Assembly (NCBI RefSeq): GCF_003024235.1
Contig: NZ_KZ679092.1
Coordinates: 62,001-126,000 of the forward strand
DNA: 64,000 bases
From: Arenimonas caeni
GTDB lineage: Bacteria; Pseudomonadota; Gammaproteobacteria; Xanthomonadales; Xanthomonadaceae
Direction of reading: 5' to 3'
In this document: piece after piece, positions 18,090 through 28,139 of the stretch
How the letters are laid out: every line of letters starts with the position of its first letter
Position numbering within the stretch: position 1 is the stretch's first letter
Program-made: the position numbers and the translations under genes
The notes under the pieces: model-generated
Told to the model about the DNA's origin: nothing
Database searches by the model: none
The model's input: the letters and a program-made list of their open reading frames with translations, nothing else

Positions 18090-19006
18090 CTACCGGCTGG
18101 TCCCTATTCGTCATCTTCCTGGTCGTCCTGAACATCGGCGGCTGTGCCTGGCTGCTGTGGTGGACGTCCAAGCGCCGCGGCGACGAAGCCCGCAACGCCG
18201 AAACCACAGGCCATGTCTGGGACGGCGACCTCACCGAATACAACAAGCCGCTGCCGCGCTGGTGGATCATCCTGTTCTGGCTGACCATCGCCTACTCGGT
18301 GGCCTACCTGGCCTGGTATCCCGGCATGGGCAACTTCGCCGGCACCTCGGGCTGGACCTCGGCCAAGGAACACGACGCCGACAAGGCCGAGGCCGATGCG
18401 CGCCTGGCCGAGGCCTTCGGCCGCTTCGACGGCATGGCCATCGACGAGATCGCCGGCCATCCCGAGGCCGTGGCCTTCGGTGCCCGCCTGTTCCAGAACT
18501 ACTGCGCGCAGTGCCACGGCTCGGACGCCCGCGGTGCCCGCGGCTTCCCGAACCTCACCGACGGCGACTGGCTCTGGGGCGACAGCCCCGACCAGATCCT
18601 CACCACCATCCTGGCCGGCCGCCAGGCGGCGATGCCGCCGCTGGCCGCGGCGATCGGTGGCGACATCGGCGTCACCGAGGTCACCGCCTACGTGCAGAGC
18701 CTGTCGGGCATCAAGGCCGACCCGGCCCTGGCCGCCGCCGGCCAGGCGCGCTACGCCGGCGTCTGCGCCGCCTGCCACGGCCCCGAGGGCAAGGGCAACC
18801 CGATCCTCGGCGCGCCCAACCTCACCGACGACACCTGGCTGTACGGCAGCGACTTCAACAGCATCGCCGAGGGCATCCGCAACGGCCGCAACGGCATGAT
18901 GCCGGCGCACGAGCCGATCATCGGCGAGACCCGCAGCCGCCTGGTCGGTGCCTATGTCTGGTCCATCTCCCACGGGAGCAACGAGGCTGCGACGGAGGCG
19001 CCGTGA
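18086..19006 (+). CDS. ccoP: cbb3-type cytochrome oxidase subunit III (CcoP)
   Basis: Dihaem cytochrome c subunit of 306 residues that takes electrons from soluble or membrane cytochromes. Two N-terminal membrane helices (about 5-27 and 56-78) flank the conserved HVWDGDLTEYNKPLPRWW. Two haem sites follow, CAQCHGSDARG and CAACHGPEGKG, each with a downstream Met (MPP, MMP) as axial ligand. It overlaps ccoQ by ATGA and the next small gene by GTGA. Confidence 0.98.
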   Translation: MTTGWSLFVIFLVVLNIGGCAWLLWWTSKRRGDEARNAETTGHVWDGDLTEYNKPLPRWWIILFWLTIAYSVAYLAWYPGMGNFAGTSGWTSAKEHDADKAEADARLAEAFGRFDGMAIDEIAGHPEAVAFGARLFQNYCAQCHGSDARGARGFPNLTDGDWLWGDSPDQILTTILAGRQAAMPPLAAAIGGDIGVTEVTAYVQSLSGIKADPALAAAGQARYAGVCAACHGPEGKGNPILGAPNLTDDTWLYGSDFNSIAEGIRNGRNGMMPAHEPIIGETRSRLVGAYVWSISHGSNEAATEAP

Positions 19007-19296
19007 GCGCTCCGCACGACCGCTTCGACCACCCGCCCCGGCCGCTCGCGCAGCGGCTCGGGGCGATCCTCTGGCCGAGCTTCTTCGCCGCCGGCGTGGC
19101 CACGATGGTGTTCTTCGCCTTCGTCGACCCGCTGGCGCTGCGTGACATGACCTTCCCGGAAGTCGAGATCAGCCGCGGCATGGGCTACACGATCGGCTTC
19201 TTCATGTTCTGGGCCTGCACTGCCGCCAGCAGCCTGTTCACCTGGATCCTGCTGCGGCCGGCCAGCCGCTTCAACAAACCGCTGTCGGGAGGCTGA
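19003..19296 (+). CDS. Small two-helix membrane protein in the cco operon
   Basis: A 97-residue protein of unknown function. Two hydrophobic helices are visible: about 23-41 (LWPSFFAAGVATMVFFAF) and 64-86 (YTIGFFMFWACTAASSLFTW). The N-terminus is hydrophilic and the tail (RPASRFNKPL) is basic and cytoplasmic by the positive-inside rule. It has a GTG start overlapping the ccoP stop and ends 3 bases before ccoG, so it is part of the operon. It is not CcoQ, which is present separately. A role in oxidase assembly is inferred only from position. Confidence 0.8.
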   Translation: MSAPHDRFDHPPRPLAQRLGAILWPSFFAAGVATMVFFAFVDPLALRDMTFPEVEISRGMGYTIGFFMFWACTAASSLFTWILLRPASRFNKPLSGG

Positions 19297-19299
19297 GCC

Positions 19300-20853
19300 A
19301 TGGCCCGCAAGATCCCCAGCGAACTGGTCGAGGAAGTCTCCCTCTACGTCGCCGAGAAGAAGGTCTACCCGCGCGAGCAGGACGGCTTCACCCAGCGCCT
19401 GCGCAAGGCCGCCGTCATCTGGCTGCTCGGCATGTACTACGGCTTCGCCTGGCTGCAGTGGGACGACCGCCAGGCCGTGCTCTGGGACCTGCCGGCGCGC
19501 AAGTTCTACGTCTTCGGCCTGGTGTTCTGGCCGCAGGACTTCTTCTACCTGGCCCTGCTGCTGGTGATGGCCGGCCTGAGCCTGTTCTTCTTCACCGCGA
19601 TCGCCGGCCGCCTGTGGTGCGGTTACGCCTGCCCGCAGACGGTGTGGACCGAAGTCTTCATCTGGATGGAGCGCTGGACCGAGGGCGACCGCAACAAGCG
19701 CATGAAGCTCGACGCCAGTCCCTGGACGCGCGAGAAGGTGCTGCGCAAGGGTTCCAAGCACGTCCTGTGGCTGCTGTTCGCGCTGTGGACGGGCTTCACC
19801 TTCGTCGGCTACTTCACCCCCATCCGCGACCTCGCCGACCGGCTCGTTCCCTTCGCCTGGGGCGGCTGGGAGATCTTCTGGGTGCTGTTCTACTCGCTGG
19901 CCACCTGGGGCAATGCCGGCGTGCTGCGCGAGCAGGTCTGCAAGTACATGTGCCCCTACGCGCGCTTCCAGGGCGCGATGTTCGACCGCAACACCCTGAT
20001 CATCGCCTACGACCCCATGCGCGGCGAGCCGCGCGGCCCGCGCAAGAAGGGCAAGCTGGGCAGCGTGCTCGAGCGCGCGCGCGGCCTGCTGCCGCTGGAC
20101 GTGGCCACCAGCGCGGTGGTGCACGCGGCCCAGCACCGCAGCGCCGCCGACCTGCAGCTCGGCGCCCGTGCCACCACCGGCCTGGTGGTGGACGAACAGC
20201 ACGGCTTGCCGCCGCCGCCCAAGGCTGAGTCGCCCGACGACCTCGGCGACTGCATCGACTGCACCATCTGCGTGCAGGTGTGCCCGACCGGCATCGACAT
20301 CCGCAACGGCCTGCAGTACGAGTGCATCGCCTGCGGCGCCTGCGTGGACGCCTGCGACATGGTGATGGACAAGATGGGCTATCCGCGCGGCCTGGTGCGC
20401 TACACCTCGCAGAACGCGGTGGAAGGCAAGGCGGCGCGCCTGCTGCGCCCGCGCGTGCTGGTCTACGGCGGCCTGCTGCTGGCGCTGGCGGTCGGCTTCG
20501 CGGTGGGCATCGCCCAGCGCAGCCCGCTGATCGTCGACGTGATGCGCGACCGCAACGCGCTCTATCGCCAGGCCAGCGACGGCAGCATCGAGAACACCTA
20601 CACGGTGCGCATCGTCAACAAGGACATCGTGCCCCGCAACTTCACCATCCGCATCAACGGCCCCGAGGGCCTGGTGCTGGTCGAGCAGGGCGCCGTGCAC
20701 GCGGCCGCCGCCGAGGAAGTGCTCACGGTGCCGGTGACGCTGCGGGCCCCCGCGGGGCTGGCAAAGGGCCGGGTGGACGTCGAACTGGTGGTCGAGTCCG
20801 ACGCCGAGGGCGTCAGCGAGACCGAGGAGACCCGTTTCTTCGGGCCCTTCTGA
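19300..20853 (+). CDS. ccoG: CcoG/FixG/RdxA, membrane Fe-S copper reductase for cbb3 assembly
   Basis: A membrane protein of 517 residues with several helices and a cytoplasmic di-cluster ferredoxin domain: CGYACPQTVWTEVF and CKYMCPYARFQ are the conserved membrane-side motifs, and CIDCTICVQVCPTGID with CIACGACVDACD bind two [4Fe-4S] clusters. A C-terminal Ig-like domain (about 410-517) is typical. CcoG is reported to reduce Cu(II) for transfer to the oxidase. Between PRGPRKKG and DLGDCIDC, normally a short loop, there are roughly 55-60 additional residues without obvious homology. It is 3 bases after the small gene and abuts ccoH (TGATG). Confidence 0.95.
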   Translation: MARKIPSELVEEVSLYVAEKKVYPREQDGFTQRLRKAAVIWLLGMYYGFAWLQWDDRQAVLWDLPARKFYVFGLVFWPQDFFYLALLLVMAGLSLFFFTAIAGRLWCGYACPQTVWTEVFIWMERWTEGDRNKRMKLDASPWTREKVLRKGSKHVLWLLFALWTGFTFVGYFTPIRDLADRLVPFAWGGWEIFWVLFYSLATWGNAGVLREQVCKYMCPYARFQGAMFDRNTLIIAYDPMRGEPRGPRKKGKLGSVLERARGLLPLDVATSAVVHAAQHRSAADLQLGARATTGLVVDEQHGLPPPPKAESPDDLGDCIDCTICVQVCPTGIDIRNGLQYECIACGACVDACDMVMDKMGYPRGLVRYTSQNAVEGKAARLLRPRVLVYGGLLLALAVGFAVGIAQRSPLIVDVMRDRNALYRQASDGSIENTYTVRIVNKDIVPRNFTIRINGPEGLVLVEQGAVHAAAAEEVLTVPVTLRAPAGLAKGRVDVELVVESDAEGVSETEETRFFGPF

Positions 20854-21353
20854 TGAGCGACGTCGTCGAAAAGCGCGGCTCCGGCCGCAACCCCGTGCTC
20901 TGGCTCGTGCTGGGCATCCCCGCCGCCACCATCGTGGCCGGCATCTGGACGCTGGTGGTCGCCACCGGCAACAGCGCCGTCGACGCCGACCCGGACCCTG
21001 TGCGCCGCACCGCCCAGGTGCAGGTGGCCTCGGTGGAGGCCGACGCCGAGGCCTCGCGCCTGGGCCTGTCGGCCACGGCGAAGGTGCAGGCCGACGGCGT
21101 GGTGGTCACCCTGCAGGGCCCGGCCGGGCCGCAGGCACCGGTGCTGCAGCTGGTGCACCCGCTGGAGTCTTCCTTCGACCGCACCCTGTCGCTGCAGCCC
21201 GGCCCCGACGGCTGGCGGAGCGCCGAAACGCTGGCTGCCGCGCACGGCTGGCAGCTGCGCCTGCAGGCCGCCGACGGCCACTGGCGGCTGGTGGGGCGCT
21301 ACCGCCCCGGTGACACCGAGGTGGCGCTGACGCCGGCCATCGGCGCCGACTGA
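20853..21353 (+). CDS. ccoH: CcoH/FixH family protein
   Basis: A 166-residue protein with one N-terminal membrane helix (about 15-38, NPVLWLVLGIPAATIVAG) and a periplasmic beta-rich domain with HPLESSFDRTLSLQPG and the closing WRLVGRYRPGD, as in FixH. The family is needed for assembly or stability of the cbb3 oxidase. The ATG overlaps the ccoG stop (TGATG), and ccoI starts 5 bases after its stop. Confidence 0.9.
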   Translation: MSDVVEKRGSGRNPVLWLVLGIPAATIVAGIWTLVVATGNSAVDADPDPVRRTAQVQVASVEADAEASRLGLSATAKVQADGVVVTLQGPAGPQAPVLQLVHPLESSFDRTLSLQPGPDGWRSAETLAAAHGWQLRLQAADGHWRLVGRYRPGDTEVALTPAIGAD

Positions 21354-21358
21354 CGACC

Positions 21359-23722
21359 ATGCCCCTGCCGGTCTGTTTCCACTGCGGCGAGCCCCTGCCC
21401 GCCGAGCCACTGCATGTCCGGATCGATGGCGTCGAACGCGCGGTCTGCTGCAACGGCTGCGGCGCAGCCGCCAACTGGATCCGCGACGCCGGCCTGGCCG
21501 ACTACTACCGCCTGCGCGACGGCGCCGGCGCCCGCGTGGACGTGCTGCCCGGCGACTACAGCGCCTGGGACCGAGCCGACGTGCAGGCCGGGCACGCCAG
21601 CACCACCCCCACCGGCCGCGGCATCACCGTGGTCTGCGAAGGAATGCACTGCGCCGCCTGCGCCTGGCTCATCGACCACGCCCTGCGGCGCGAGCCGGGC
21701 GTGCAGGACGTCGGCGCCAACGCGGTCACCGGCCGCGTGCACATCGAATGGGACCCGGCGCGCACGCCGCTTTCGGCCGTGCTCGCCCGCCTGGCGGCGC
21801 TGGGCTACAAGCCACACCTGGCCCAGGGCGAGGACGCCGAGCGCGAGCGCCGGCGTGAGCGCAACCGCATGATCGCCCGGCTCGGCGTGGCCGCGCTGGG
21901 CGCCACCCAGGCCATGATGTTCGCCGAGGCGCTCTACCTCGACACCGCCAGGGAGATGGCGCCGGCCACGCGCGACTTCTTCCGCTGGATCACCTTCCTG
22001 GTGAGCACGCCGGTGGTGTTCTTCTCGGGCTGGCCCTTCCTGGCCGGCATGGCCACCGAACTGCGGCACCGGCGCCCGGGCATGGACACCCTGGTCGCCA
22101 CCTCGGTGCTGCTGGCCTATTTCGCCAGCCTGGTGGAAACGCTGCGCGAGGGCGCCCACGTCTGGTACGACGCGGCGGTGATGTTCGTGCTGTTCCTGCT
22201 GGCCGCGCGCTTCCTCGAACGCATGGCGCGGCGGCAGGCCAGCGCACGCCTGGACACGCTGGCCCGGGCGCAGCCGGCCCTGGCCTGGCGCGAAGCCGAC
22301 GGCGGCCGCGAGCAGGTACCGGTGGCCGCACTGGCGGCCGGCGACGTGGTGCAGGTGGCGGCCGGCGACACCGTACCCGCCGACGGCGAGCTGCTCGACG
22401 CCGGCGCGGCGGTGGACGAGTCCCTGCTCACCGGCGAATCGACCCCGGTAGCCAAGGCCGCAGGCGACACGCTCTACGCCGGCAGCACCTGCCGCGAGTC
22501 GGCGGCGCGCCTGCGCGTGCTGCGCACCGGTGCCGAAACCCGCCTGTCCCAGCTCACCCGCGCAGTGGAGAAGGCCCAGGCCAACCGGCCGCGCATAGCG
22601 CATTTCGCCGACACGGTGGCGATGCGTTTCGTGATCACGCTCTTCCTCATCGCCGGCGTGGTGTTCTGGGCCTGGTGGCAGGTGGAGCCGGCGCGCGCCT
22701 TCGAGATCGCGCTGGCGGTGCTGGTGGTCAGCTGCCCCTGCGCGCTGTCGCTGGCGGTGCCGGCGGCGCTGGCCACCGCCCACGGCGCGCTGGCGCGCAT
22801 GGGCGTGCTGGCGCTCGGCGCCGATGCGCTCGAATCGCTGGCGCGCGCCGACACCGTGGTGCTCGACAAGACCGGCACGCTGACGCTGGGCCAGCCCCGC
22901 CTGCAGCGGGCCGAGGCGATCGAGGGCGACATCGAGCGCTGGCTGGCGGTGGCGGCGGCGCTGGAGAGCAACGCGGGCCATCCGCTGGCGCTGGCGTTCG
23001 GCGACGGCCGTGGCGCCTCCGCGGCGCAGGTGCAGGCCAGCCCCGGGCGCGGCGTGTCGGGCTTCGTGGACGGCGTCGAATACCGTCTTGGCCAGGCCGC
23101 CTTCGCCGCCGGCCGCGACGACGACGGCGCGCTGTGGCTGGGCGATGGTTCGCGCGCCCTCGCCCGCTTCGAAGTGGCCGACCCGCTGCGCGCGGACGCC
23201 GGCGCGGCCGTGGCGGCCCTGCGCGGGCTCGGCCTGCGGCCGGTGCTGCTCAGCGGCGACGGCGAGGCAACCGTCCGCGCGGTAGCGGGCACCCTGGGCA
23301 TCGAGGACTTCGCCGCGCGGCAATCGCCCGAGGGCAAGCTCGAGGCGGTGCATGCGCTGCAGGCCGCCGGCCACCGGGTGCTCGCCGTCGGCGACGGCAT
23401 CAACGACGCGCCGCTGCTGGCGGGCGCCGACGTCTCGGCGGCGATGGCGGCGGGTGCGCCGCTGGCACAGCGCTCGGCCGACCTGGTGCTGGCCGGGCCG
23501 CGGCTGATGCGCCTGCCGGAGTCGGTGGCGCTGGCGCGGCGCACGCGCCGGATCATCCGCCAGAACCTCGGCTGGGCCCTGGCCTACAATGTGCTGGCCC
23601 TGCCCTTCGCGGCACTCGGCTGGGTCACGCCGGGCATCGCGGCGCTGGGCATGGCGGCCTCCTCGCTGGTGGTCACGGTCAACGCGCTGCGCCTGGGGCG
23701 CACGCCCCAGGGCGAACAATGA
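21359..23722 (+). CDS. ccoI: CcoI/FixI, P1B-type copper-exporting ATPase
   Basis: A P1B ATPase of 787 residues that exports copper to the periplasm for the cbb3 oxidase. It has an N-terminal zinc-ribbon-like part (CFHCGEPL, CCNGCGA), a heavy-metal domain with GMHCAAC, and about 8 membrane helices. CPCALSLAVP is the translocation motif. The cytoplasmic motifs are TGES, DKTGTLTLGQP (phosphorylated Asp), GHPLALAF and GDGINDAPLL. The start lies 5 bases after ccoH. The next gene, ccoS, overlaps its end by 4 bases (ATGA). Confidence 0.96.
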   Translation: MPLPVCFHCGEPLPAEPLHVRIDGVERAVCCNGCGAAANWIRDAGLADYYRLRDGAGARVDVLPGDYSAWDRADVQAGHASTTPTGRGITVVCEGMHCAACAWLIDHALRREPGVQDVGANAVTGRVHIEWDPARTPLSAVLARLAALGYKPHLAQGEDAERERRRERNRMIARLGVAALGATQAMMFAEALYLDTAREMAPATRDFFRWITFLVSTPVVFFSGWPFLAGMATELRHRRPGMDTLVATSVLLAYFASLVETLREGAHVWYDAAVMFVLFLLAARFLERMARRQASARLDTLARAQPALAWREADGGREQVPVAALAAGDVVQVAAGDTVPADGELLDAGAAVDESLLTGESTPVAKAAGDTLYAGSTCRESAARLRVLRTGAETRLSQLTRAVEKAQANRPRIAHFADTVAMRFVITLFLIAGVVFWAWWQVEPARAFEIALAVLVVSCPCALSLAVPAALATAHGALARMGVLALGADALESLARADTVVLDKTGTLTLGQPRLQRAEAIEGDIERWLAVAAALESNAGHPLALAFGDGRGASAAQVQASPGRGVSGFVDGVEYRLGQAAFAAGRDDDGALWLGDGSRALARFEVADPLRADAGAAVAALRGLGLRPVLLSGDGEATVRAVAGTLGIEDFAARQSPEGKLEAVHALQAAGHRVLAVGDGINDAPLLAGADVSAAMAAGAPLAQRSADLVLAGPRLMRLPESVALARRTRRIIRQNLGWALAYNVLALPFAALGWVTPGIAALGMAASSLVVTVNALRLGRTPQGEQ

Positions 23723-23946
23723 ACATCCTGCTGGCGCTGATCCCAATTTCCCTGATGCTGCTGGGCCTGGCCATCTGGGCCTTCCTGTGGGCGGTGCGGC
23801 GGGGCCAGTTCGACGACCTCGACACGCCGGCGCTGGACATGCTGCGCGAGAACGACCGGCCGGACCGGCCGCAGCCCGACGCCAGGGCGCAGGCGGCCGA
23901 CGCCGCCAGGCCCGCGCCCGACGACCGCGACGCCCCGCCCCGCTGA
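23719..23946 (+). CDS. ccoS: cbb3 oxidase assembly protein CcoS
   Basis: A 75-residue protein with one N-terminal helix (LLALIPISLMLLGLAIWAFLW) and the conserved RRGQFDDLDTPALDMLR segment that defines CcoS. It is required for cofactor insertion in the cbb3 oxidase. The C-terminal tail is low-complexity (Asp, Ala, Pro, Arg). It overlaps ccoI by ATGA and the following gene by TGATG. Confidence 0.93.
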   Translation: MNILLALIPISLMLLGLAIWAFLWAVRRGQFDDLDTPALDMLRENDRPDRPQPDARAQAADAARPAPDDRDAPPR

Positions 23947-24659
23947 TGCCCATCGACCTGATCACGCTCGGCGCGGCCCTGCTCACCGGCCTGCTCGGCG
24001 GCGTGCACTGCGTGGCCATGTGCGGCGGCATCGCCACCGGCCTGGCGGCCACGGCGGGCAAGCCGGGCCTGGGCAATGCCTTCGCCCTCAACGGCGGCCG
24101 CGTGCTGGGCTACACCGTGGCCGGCGCGATCGTCGGCGGCTTCGGCGGCGGCCTGCTGCTGCTCGCGCGCTCCGACGCCGTGGCCACGGGCCTGCGCGTG
24201 GCCATGGGCGCGGTGCTGCTGATGGTCGCCGTGCGCCTGATGTGGCCGCACGCGCTGGGCTTCTTCAACCGCGGCGGCCAGTGGCTCTGGAAGGCGCTGC
24301 GCCCGCTGCAATCACGCCTGCCGGCCGCCGGCCCGCTGCGGCCCTGGGCCATGGGCCTGCTCTGGGGCTGGCTGCCCTGCGGATTGTCGAGCACCGTGCT
24401 CGTCGCCGCCTGGCTCGAGGCCAGCGCCCTGCACGGCGCGCTGGTGATGGCCAGCTTTGGCCTGGGCACGATGGCGACGATGGTGCCCGTCACCTGGAGC
24501 GGCGCGCGCCTGGGTGGCCTGCTCGCCGATCGCCGCTGGCGCCTCGGCGCCGCCGGGTTGGTTGCCCTCGCCGGCCTGGTCACCATGGCCGGCCCCTGGC
24601 TCGCCGGCCAGCCGGCGATCCATGCGGTGCTCGAGGCGATGGGCTGCCGCTCGGTCTAG
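23946..24659 (+). CDS. SafE/TauE-like membrane protein (DsbD_2 type) in the cco operon
   Basis: A 237-residue integral membrane protein with about six helices. The N-terminal GVHCVAMCGGIATGL and a second PCGLSSTV motif give the HCxxMCGG and PCG signatures of the family annotated as sulfite exporter TauE/SafE or DsbD_2. Proteins of this type often end cco operons and are thought to handle copper or thiol redox rather than sulphite; that role is inference. The start overlaps the ccoS stop. It ends tail-to-tail with the DUF2165 gene, the two stop codons sharing the tetramer CTAG (24656-24659). Confidence 0.85.
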   Translation: MPIDLITLGAALLTGLLGGVHCVAMCGGIATGLAATAGKPGLGNAFALNGGRVLGYTVAGAIVGGFGGGLLLLARSDAVATGLRVAMGAVLLMVAVRLMWPHALGFFNRGGQWLWKALRPLQSRLPAAGPLRPWAMGLLWGWLPCGLSSTVLVAAWLEASALHGALVMASFGLGTMATMVPVTWSGARLGGLLADRRWRLGAAGLVALAGLVTMAGPWLAGQPAIHAVLEAMGCRSV

Positions 24660-25165
24660 GCATCCTCCTGCTGGACAAAGATGCCTACGGCCAGCAGGGT
24701 GAGGTAGAAGCGAAATGCGCTTTCCTGTCCGTTCCATTGGCTCGATTGCCACATCAGGAACCATTCGCCGCCAACCACCATGAAACCGCCGAACCACAGC
24801 ACGAAGCCGGCCAGGACACCCCAGAGCGCACTTTGCCTGGCACGGGAAAACTCGGCGGGGCTGGCCCGGCGCGCACGCCACAAGGCCCAGGCGCCCCGGC
24901 CCAGGAGGCCAGCCACCAGCAGCTCGCTGGCAATGATCAGCCAATAGGCCAGGTGCCATGCCAGCGGCTGCCCGATCGCGCGCCAGCGCGCCGTGCTGTC
25001 GGCAAACACGGTGTCCATCGCCAGTACATGCTGCACGAAGGCGAAGTTACTGTCGTAGTCGCTCAGGTTGTTGTATGCGACCAGCGCCGCAAAGGCGCTG
25101 AGGCAGGCCAGCATCACTGCTTTGGCGCAGCGGCTGGCAGACAGGGGGGAGCGTGGAATAGACAT
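24656..25165 (-). CDS. DUF2165 family small integral membrane protein
   Basis: A 169-residue protein of unknown function with four predicted membrane helices. The segment VAYNNLSDYDSNFAFVQHVLAMDTVF and the C-terminal WFLMWQSSQWNGQESAFRF are typical of DUF2165, a family widespread in proteobacteria without assigned role. The ATG at 25165 gives the normal N-terminus. Its stop overlaps that of the convergent SafE-like gene. It is 38 bases downstream of fnr on the same strand and may be cotranscribed with it. Nothing in the sequence links it to the oxidase. Confidence 0.82.
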   Translation of the reverse strand: MSIPRSPLSASRCAKAVMLACLSAFAALVAYNNLSDYDSNFAFVQHVLAMDTVFADSTARWRAIGQPLAWHLAYWLIIASELLVAGLLGRGAWALWRARRASPAEFSRARQSALWGVLAGFVLWFGGFMVVGGEWFLMWQSSQWNGQESAFRFYLTLLAVGIFVQQEDA

Positions 25166-25203
25166 GGATGGGGACGAAAGCCGGGTGCGGCCGCGAAGGC
25201 TGA

Positions 25204-25959
25204 TCAGCGCTGCCCGCGCACCTTCGCACCGGCCGCCGCCGGCGCATGCACCAGCCCGTCGAGCCGCACGCGATCGAGGATCTTCAGCTGGCGGCCGCGC
25301 ACCGCGATGATGCCCTCGTCCTGCAGCTTGCCCAGCGTGCGGCTCACGGTTTCGATCACCAGGCCGAGGTAGCTGGCGATGTCCTCGCGGCTCATCGGCA
25401 GGGTGAACACGTCGCCGGGCAGGCCGAGCAGGCGGTAGCGCTCGCCCAGGCCGTGCAGGAACAGGGCCACGCGCTCGTGGGCCTGCTTGCGGCCCAGCAT
25501 CTCCAGGTGGCTCTGGTCGCGGTTGATGCCCTGGCCGATGATGCGCAGCAGCTGGTGCTGCAGGCCGGGGATCTGCCGGCAGACCGATTCGAGCTGGGCG
25601 AGCGGGATTTCGCATACCGTCGCCGGACTCAGCGCCTCGGCCTCGCAGGCGTGCTTGCCGCTGCCCATCGCGTCCAGGCCCATCAGTTCGCCCGGCAGGT
25701 GGAAACCGACCACCTGCTGTTCGCCCTCGGCATCGATGGCCACGGTCTTGAACGCACCCTCGCGCGCCACGTAAAGCGAGCCCAGCGGCTGGCCGGCACG
25801 GAACAGCGTGTCGCCACGCGCCAGCGGGCGGCGCGCCTTGACGATCTCGTCGAGTTGCCCGAGGTCGCCGGCGCCGATGCCGGCGGGCAGGCAGAGCACG
25901 TGCAGCGAACACTGCGCGCAGCTGCGCCTGAGTTTCTCTATGTCGACGACCTCGGTCAC
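25204..25959 (-). CDS. fnr: FNR-type oxygen-sensing transcription regulator
   Basis: CRP/FNR family activator of 251 residues. The [4Fe-4S] sensor cysteines are C14, C17 and C23 (CAQCSLHVLC) and C116 (TVCEIP, equivalent to C122 of E. coli FNR). The cyclic-nucleotide-like barrel has FHLPGELMGLDAM. The recognition helix holds E203, S206 and R207 (ETVSRTL), the residues that read TTGAT-type half-sites. This makes it the likely regulator of the TTGAY-N4-RTCAR boxes across the window. The start is GTG, one base after the stop of the upstream S9 peptidase, with AGGAG just before; no ATG fits. Expression may depend on the peptidase promoter. Confidence 0.95.
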   Translation of the reverse strand: MTEVVDIEKLRRSCAQCSLHVLCLPAGIGAGDLGQLDEIVKARRPLARGDTLFRAGQPLGSLYVAREGAFKTVAIDAEGEQQVVGFHLPGELMGLDAMGSGKHACEAEALSPATVCEIPLAQLESVCRQIPGLQHQLLRIIGQGINRDQSHLEMLGRKQAHERVALFLHGLGERYRLLGLPGDVFTLPMSREDIASYLGLVIETVSRTLGKLQDEGIIAVRGRQLKILDRVRLDGLVHAPAAAGAKVRGQR

Positions 25960-25960
25960 G

Positions 25961-28030
<2,070 letters not shown>

Positions 28031-28108
28031 GGCGGGAATCCGTGGGGCGAACGCCCATGGTAGGCAGCCGACCGGCCGGACGCAAAGCGCCGGGGCCCTG
28101 GCCGTGCC

Positions 28109-28114
28109 TATACT
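28109..28114 (+). promoter_or_regulatory. Possible -10 element of the POT transporter gene
   Basis: TATACT lies 26 bp before the GTG start in the 109-bp divergent space. It matches the -10 consensus at 5 of 6 positions. No good -35 is seen 17 bp upstream. Confidence 0.4.
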
Positions 28115-28139
28115 TCGCCGTCCAGAACGGAGCGTTCAC

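Noticed and set aside
15643-18288. Very long antisense open frame (over 800 codons) opposite ccoN-ccoO-ccoP
   Set aside because: It lies fully opposite well-identified cco genes, is very rich in His, Gly and Val as expected for complements of high-GC genes, and has no recognisable domain.
23946-24659. Annotation as a true sulphite exporter
   Set aside because: The family name comes from distant relatives; the HCxxMCGG motif and cco operon position suggest copper or thiol handling instead.
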